This document shows, piece after piece, positions 60,009 through 64,000 of a DNA stretch of 64,000 nucleotides. The DNA comes from Polyodon spathula (taxonomy: Eukaryota > Chordata > Actinopteri > Acipenseriformes > Polyodontidae). The notes under the pieces were generated by a model. That model worked only from the letters and a program-made list of their open reading frames with translations. It searched no databases and was not told the origin of the DNA. Made by a program: the position numbers and the translations under genes. The DNA lies in NCBI RefSeq assembly GCF_017654505.1, contig NC_054536.1, positions 13,080,794 to 13,144,793 of the forward strand, given 5' to 3'. Every line of letters starts with the position of its first letter. Position 1 is the stretch's first letter.

Positions 60009-60880
60009 AGTCAACTCAAGTAATTCTCTATCAATTACAAATTTCATATGACAAACTCATTTTATATAAAGGGGAACGCAAATGGGGAACATACTGTACT
60101 TACTCAAATTTAAGTCACCCCCAAATTCAAAGACAGTCACAGGAGACTGCTGAACGGTGAAAAAAGACAAAAGGTAATTGGTATTTTACCCTGGGAAAGT
60201 GTTTCCATGGTAACACACACACTAACAATTATAGCGAAGAAAGTCCTTGTTTTTTTCTCTCTATGAATACTTCAACGTTTATCTTTAGGCTCTGACAGTT
60301 TTTACATTAGACTCGTGTGTGTGATTATATTTTAGTAAGAAAAGTACAATATGAAAGTACAATTGGAGGACTGTTTAGTTAATGGACAGTAAAATACAAG
60401 GTAGGACCAGTTTGTTTCATTATAATTTGCTGTGTTCACTCAAAGCTCTAACTTTGCTATAATGTTATATCACCAACAAGGTTTTAGTCACATTGACTGG
60501 ATATTTTAATAGCTTATGGTTTTATGGTTATTAGTCACAGACGTGGCCAGCACAATCTAGAGTACTAAGCCTGGTCTAATTTTTTTGTTGCTTTAGGGGC
60601 TGTCCAAGATGATTGTCATTTGCAAAAGTATTAAAACCACCACTGATGTAATGTTTGTCACAGTTCATGATATTTTGCTTATGGTTGAGAAAGAACATCC
60701 TCTTATCTTAGCTCATGTTTGCTTTCTAGCTTATGAGAGAGTATAGCAGGCACTGGAGCATCAACAAAAATCAGGTTACTTTTCTCAGTGATAAAGTATG
60801 TTTGAAACTTTTCGGGCCTATCAAGTTCCTTTCTGATGAAATGTGTTTATCAACAACAGTGTATATCATGAAATTTGTGA
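60009..60880. other. No gene recognised
   Basis: AT-rich. A TTTAAGTCACCCCCAAATTC block at 60109-60128 resembles an end of a degraded DNA transposon. Confidence 0.45.
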
Positions 60881-60885
60881 AGGAC

Positions 60886-61230
60886 TGTCACAAAGATGGC
60901 CAGAGCGGGTGGTGTCAGACCAGAAACAGGAAATAAACGACAGAGAGAGGTGGAGTTTGGTGGAGCTGAGCGAATGGTCTTGCTCAGCATTTAATAAATA
61001 AACAGAACAGAAAATAAATGGTGGTAACAAAAAAAAAAAAAAACACAGGACGCGGCACATTCGCCAAAACAAAAAAGACAAACAAAACAGGCTATACAAA
61101 ACACAGTGAGCAGATATTTAACTACGACTACTAATATTATTATTATTCTTATTACCTCCGTCTCCAATCCTGTTCTCCACTCACCGAACACACAATCTAT
61201 AATACACACAGGGGCGGGCACTTTGCCACA
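60886..61230 (-). mobile_element. Solo LTR (family A), internally deleted
   Basis: Plus-strand TGTCACAAAGATGGCCAGAG to GGGCGGGCACTTTGCCACA. The perfect target duplication AGGAC lies at 60881-60885 and 61231-61235. At 345 bp it lacks the 3' half of the typical LTR between CTCACCGAACAC and AATACACACAGG. A poly-A run lies at 61027-61042. Confidence 0.9.
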
Positions 61231-61235
61231 AGGAC

Positions 61236-64000
61236 TAAAACTGTTTTTTGCTTCCCTGACTCAACCAAGTAGCATACACACCAACCAGGAAAATACATCT
61301 GAAATATCTACAATGAGATCATCTGGAGCTGGAAAAAAAATAAGCCGATCTCCATATCTTTCAGTGTGTGGCTAATAAATAACAGTTATGTATCAGTTTT
61401 AGTCCAATATATCAGCATAAAGTGAACATACAAACACATAGTCAAATTGACTAGCACCAATTGCTGTAGTGTGGGACACGAAGAAAATATCTATACAGCT
61501 TGAAACGTAAAGGATAAGTCTCATTTGGGCCTAGTATGATCAATTGTAAATAAACCACTTACAAGTTTGTAATCACAAATCAAATATCTACAATACTTGC
61601 TTGCCTTTACTCGTTATTGCAGTTCAAATGTCTTGACTGCTATGCTGCAGGTACAGTGTGTGCTATGTTGTGTACAAATTGTTTCATTTAATTTAGTCCC
61701 ATACCATGAATCAAGATTTTTTATTTTTTTTTAATAACTATTTTCTTTGCTACGGCACAAAAAGAGCAAGAAGTCCACATTTAACCAGGGGAACAGGATT
61801 CAGGTAAGATGGCATTTCTCTTGTAAGGACCTGATTAAAATGACATTTAGTGATTATTTCTTTTTAAATTACGGTATTATTATGCACCTGCTACAGGTTG
61901 CGATGGCTCTAAATAAATATATGTTTTTGCTATGACTGTTGTCTTAATGATGAACACCAGGTGCCTTGCTTAAAAAAAAAGCCTTATGTATGTTTTTTTT
62001 AAACCATATTTACAGGGTTTTATTTTTCCTGTGAATAAGTGTTACAGGATGTCCTGTGCACATGGTTTTCTGTTTAGTACGGTTTCAGTGTACAGGTTGT
62101 GGCTGGCCTGCCCGAGCCCTTCGAATAGTCAAGTTGTAGACAGCAACGTTGGCAGAAACACCATTTAAATTTAAAAAAAAAAAAGAAATGTCTTAAGTTA
62201 TGGCACACCGATAAACTCCTAATCCACTTAAGAATGCTTGTGTAAAAGCTTTAACTTTCTCGTTTTCTCTACATGAAAGATCTTTTTATTCTTTTAACAT
62301 TTTGCCATTATAATTAGAATGTATTGATGGAAGAAAGACCATCTTTATATGTCCCAAGTATCCTACCTAGTAATGGCAGTGCCATGTGATCATTGCTGAT
62401 CATGCATTATGATTATGTAAATGCATGACGGCGAAAAGCCAATATTATTATGTATTATTTGCATTATTATGTATTGGTTTGGCTGGACGAGCGAGATGCC
62501 ATCCGCCATGTTATGGTTTTGGTTTGAGAATTATCTTGTGGGAATGCGTGACTGATCAGCTACTACGTATTTCATTAGCTGACAGTCATGCATTCCTTGT
62601 TTAATCCGTGCAGAATTTGACCGAGGGATAGTATAATAATTAATAGCTAGTTAGTCCCTAGGTCACAAATATAAAAGATCTGCAGTTTCGCTGCATGTAG
62701 AGAGAGTGTTGAGGTAGCAGTGAATGGGAGTAGAAAAAGACGTAAAAGAATAATGCCGAAAATAACAATTGCTAAGTGTGCTGGTTATTAAACATTACTT
62801 AAGCACAACACTTGTTATTGTTTGTTGTCTGTCTGTTTGGCCAGTGTGCCTTTTTCTTTTGTGTTTTAGTTTAAACTATTTATCTGGTTATTATGACATC
62901 GTCTCTCCTATTTCTTCTGTATTTTGAGAATATGATATAGTTATCTTCATGTATTATCCTGATTACTTTACCTGGTAGTTTCTTTTACTCTTTTATCAAT
63001 CATTTTTCCCATTTTAATAGCCCTTATTCTGGGGCTCCTGTAGGGGGTGCCAGTGTAACTCCCCAGAGCCCTCTTCAGAGTAGACCCAGAGCCTGCCTCT
63101 TGACTTAGGATGTTTTGGAACCAGATATTCAAAGACTTTACGAATGTTGCCGAGTTGCATACATATCTTGCATATATTCACATGTCTGTGAAATTAAAAT
63201 ATTGCAAGGCTGGGAAAATTAATACATTTCTATTAATCTAAACAGGAAAATAAAACAGGAATTCAGACTCCATCCAACTGATGCGGTTTATCTGCATACT
63301 GTAGGAGGTGAAACAATAGCTCAAAGTGTTCAAAAAGCACAGAAAGGATAACTTTACTGAACAGGAGATTATAACAATAGCTGACATTGTTTTAGAAAAT
63401 GAAGATACATTGTTTCCAAGTGTGAGAAAAGTAAGATTTGGTAAACATTTGCAGGGAAAGTTAATGTTGTTTCAACTGTTAATATTATATTAAAATAAAT
63501 AAATAAATAAATAATCTGCCAAATCTACTGGAGGAGGAGCCAATCACTTTAAGAAATAGAAGAAAGGGTGTCATAAACAATTCCCATAGAGATTGTGGGA
63601 GGCACTAGAGGTCATGACATCACTGGGAGAGCTCCGGACACAGCTAAACCATCAGTGTATTATACCTTGGACATCAGCATCCTCTGAAGGGATGTGTCGA
63701 GAAACACGTTTTTATTTTTTGATACAAATCTAATAATGTAAATATTTTTTTTTGTGTATTTAGTGACAGTATCCGTACATGTTTAAAGTTTTTTTTTCAA
63801 TTTGTGCACGCTTCTAAACAACTAAAGTTAATTTAAACATAGCTAAGTGAGCTCAAAGCTCCCTCTTGTGGTCAATGTTAGTATAGTAGTGTTATTTTTT
63901 CAAATGTCATTATTGCATGGATGAGATCAAACAGGTATTATTATTAGTCATAGTAGTATGTTTTTTTTTTTAAACATTGCATATTTCATAATACGCTCAC
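61236..64000. other. AT-rich DNA, no gene recognised
   Basis: 62385-62850 has LTR-like texture: a TATAAAAG box near 62671, ATTAAA near 62788, then a GT-rich tail. Ends and target duplication could not be fixed. (AAAT)n lies at 63490-63513. Nothing else supported. Confidence 0.45.
63490..63513. repeat. (AAAT)n microsatellite
   Basis: About six AAAT units. Confidence 0.9.

Noticed and set aside
63640..63720. Hammerhead-like CTGAAGG...GAGAAACACG motif
   Set aside because: The CTGANGA and GAAA core spacing is wrong, and stems do not pair convincingly.

Overview
This window is eukaryotic intergenic or intronic DNA from a repeat-rich vertebrate genome. I found no convincing host protein-coding gene, rRNA gene or tRNA gene. 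The element set (Tc1-like transposons, a DIRS-type tyrosine-recombinase retrotransposon, a Gmr1-like Ty3/Gypsy element, CR1-like LINE fragments, hAT-type miniature elements) and long AC/AT microsatellites fit a ray-finned fish. The CR1 3' tail at about 14,700 and the LTR types resemble, from memory, sturgeon, paddlefish or gar sequence. That assignment is inference and needs a database search.

Layout. A short-LTR element copy at 199-3814 was split by a 3.1 kb DIRS-like element (600-3717). AT-rich unique-looking DNA follows, with an AT-rich foldback element at 6775-8250 and a probable solo LTR at 10486-11113. A CR1-like LINE 3' end lies at 14430-14757, an LTR-like block at 14796-15443, and a broken Tc1 transposon sits inside a compound AC/AT microsatellite (17796-19367). 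Then come very long TA microsatellites (21330-21692), an internally deleted Gmr1-like element (24509-25747), and a cluster of LTR remnants (26560-29335). Next are a Tc1-type MITE (30987-31344) and a minus-strand CR1-like reverse transcriptase pseudogene carrying two hAT-type MITEs (31640-33530). A solo Gmr1-type LTR lies at 36045-36625.

The best-preserved coding sequence is the Gmr1-like Ty3/Gypsy element at 40890-45890. Its order is gag (SCAN-like), protease, integrase, reverse transcriptase, RNase H, 3' LTR. Integrase lies upstream of reverse transcriptase, the reverse of ordinary Gypsy. Stops and frameshifts disable it.

The right third holds a solo LTR (48281-48850), Tc1-type MITEs, a perfect 26-bp inverted repeat (49521-49649), and a TA-flanked element packed with AGATATCT motifs (51101-51712). 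A complete non-autonomous LTR retrotransposon with two LTRs, primer-binding site, polypurine tract and 5-bp target duplication lies at 54310-57390. A 5'-truncated Tc1 element (58943-60008) and another solo LTR (60886-61230) follow.

The three elements with strongest claim to be undescribed are the AGATATCT-array element, the proline-rich non-autonomous LTR element with its scattered solo LTRs, and the DIRS derivative that kept its terminal repeats, internal complementary region and recombinase but replaced most of its body with tandem repeats. I ran no searches, so novelty is unverified.
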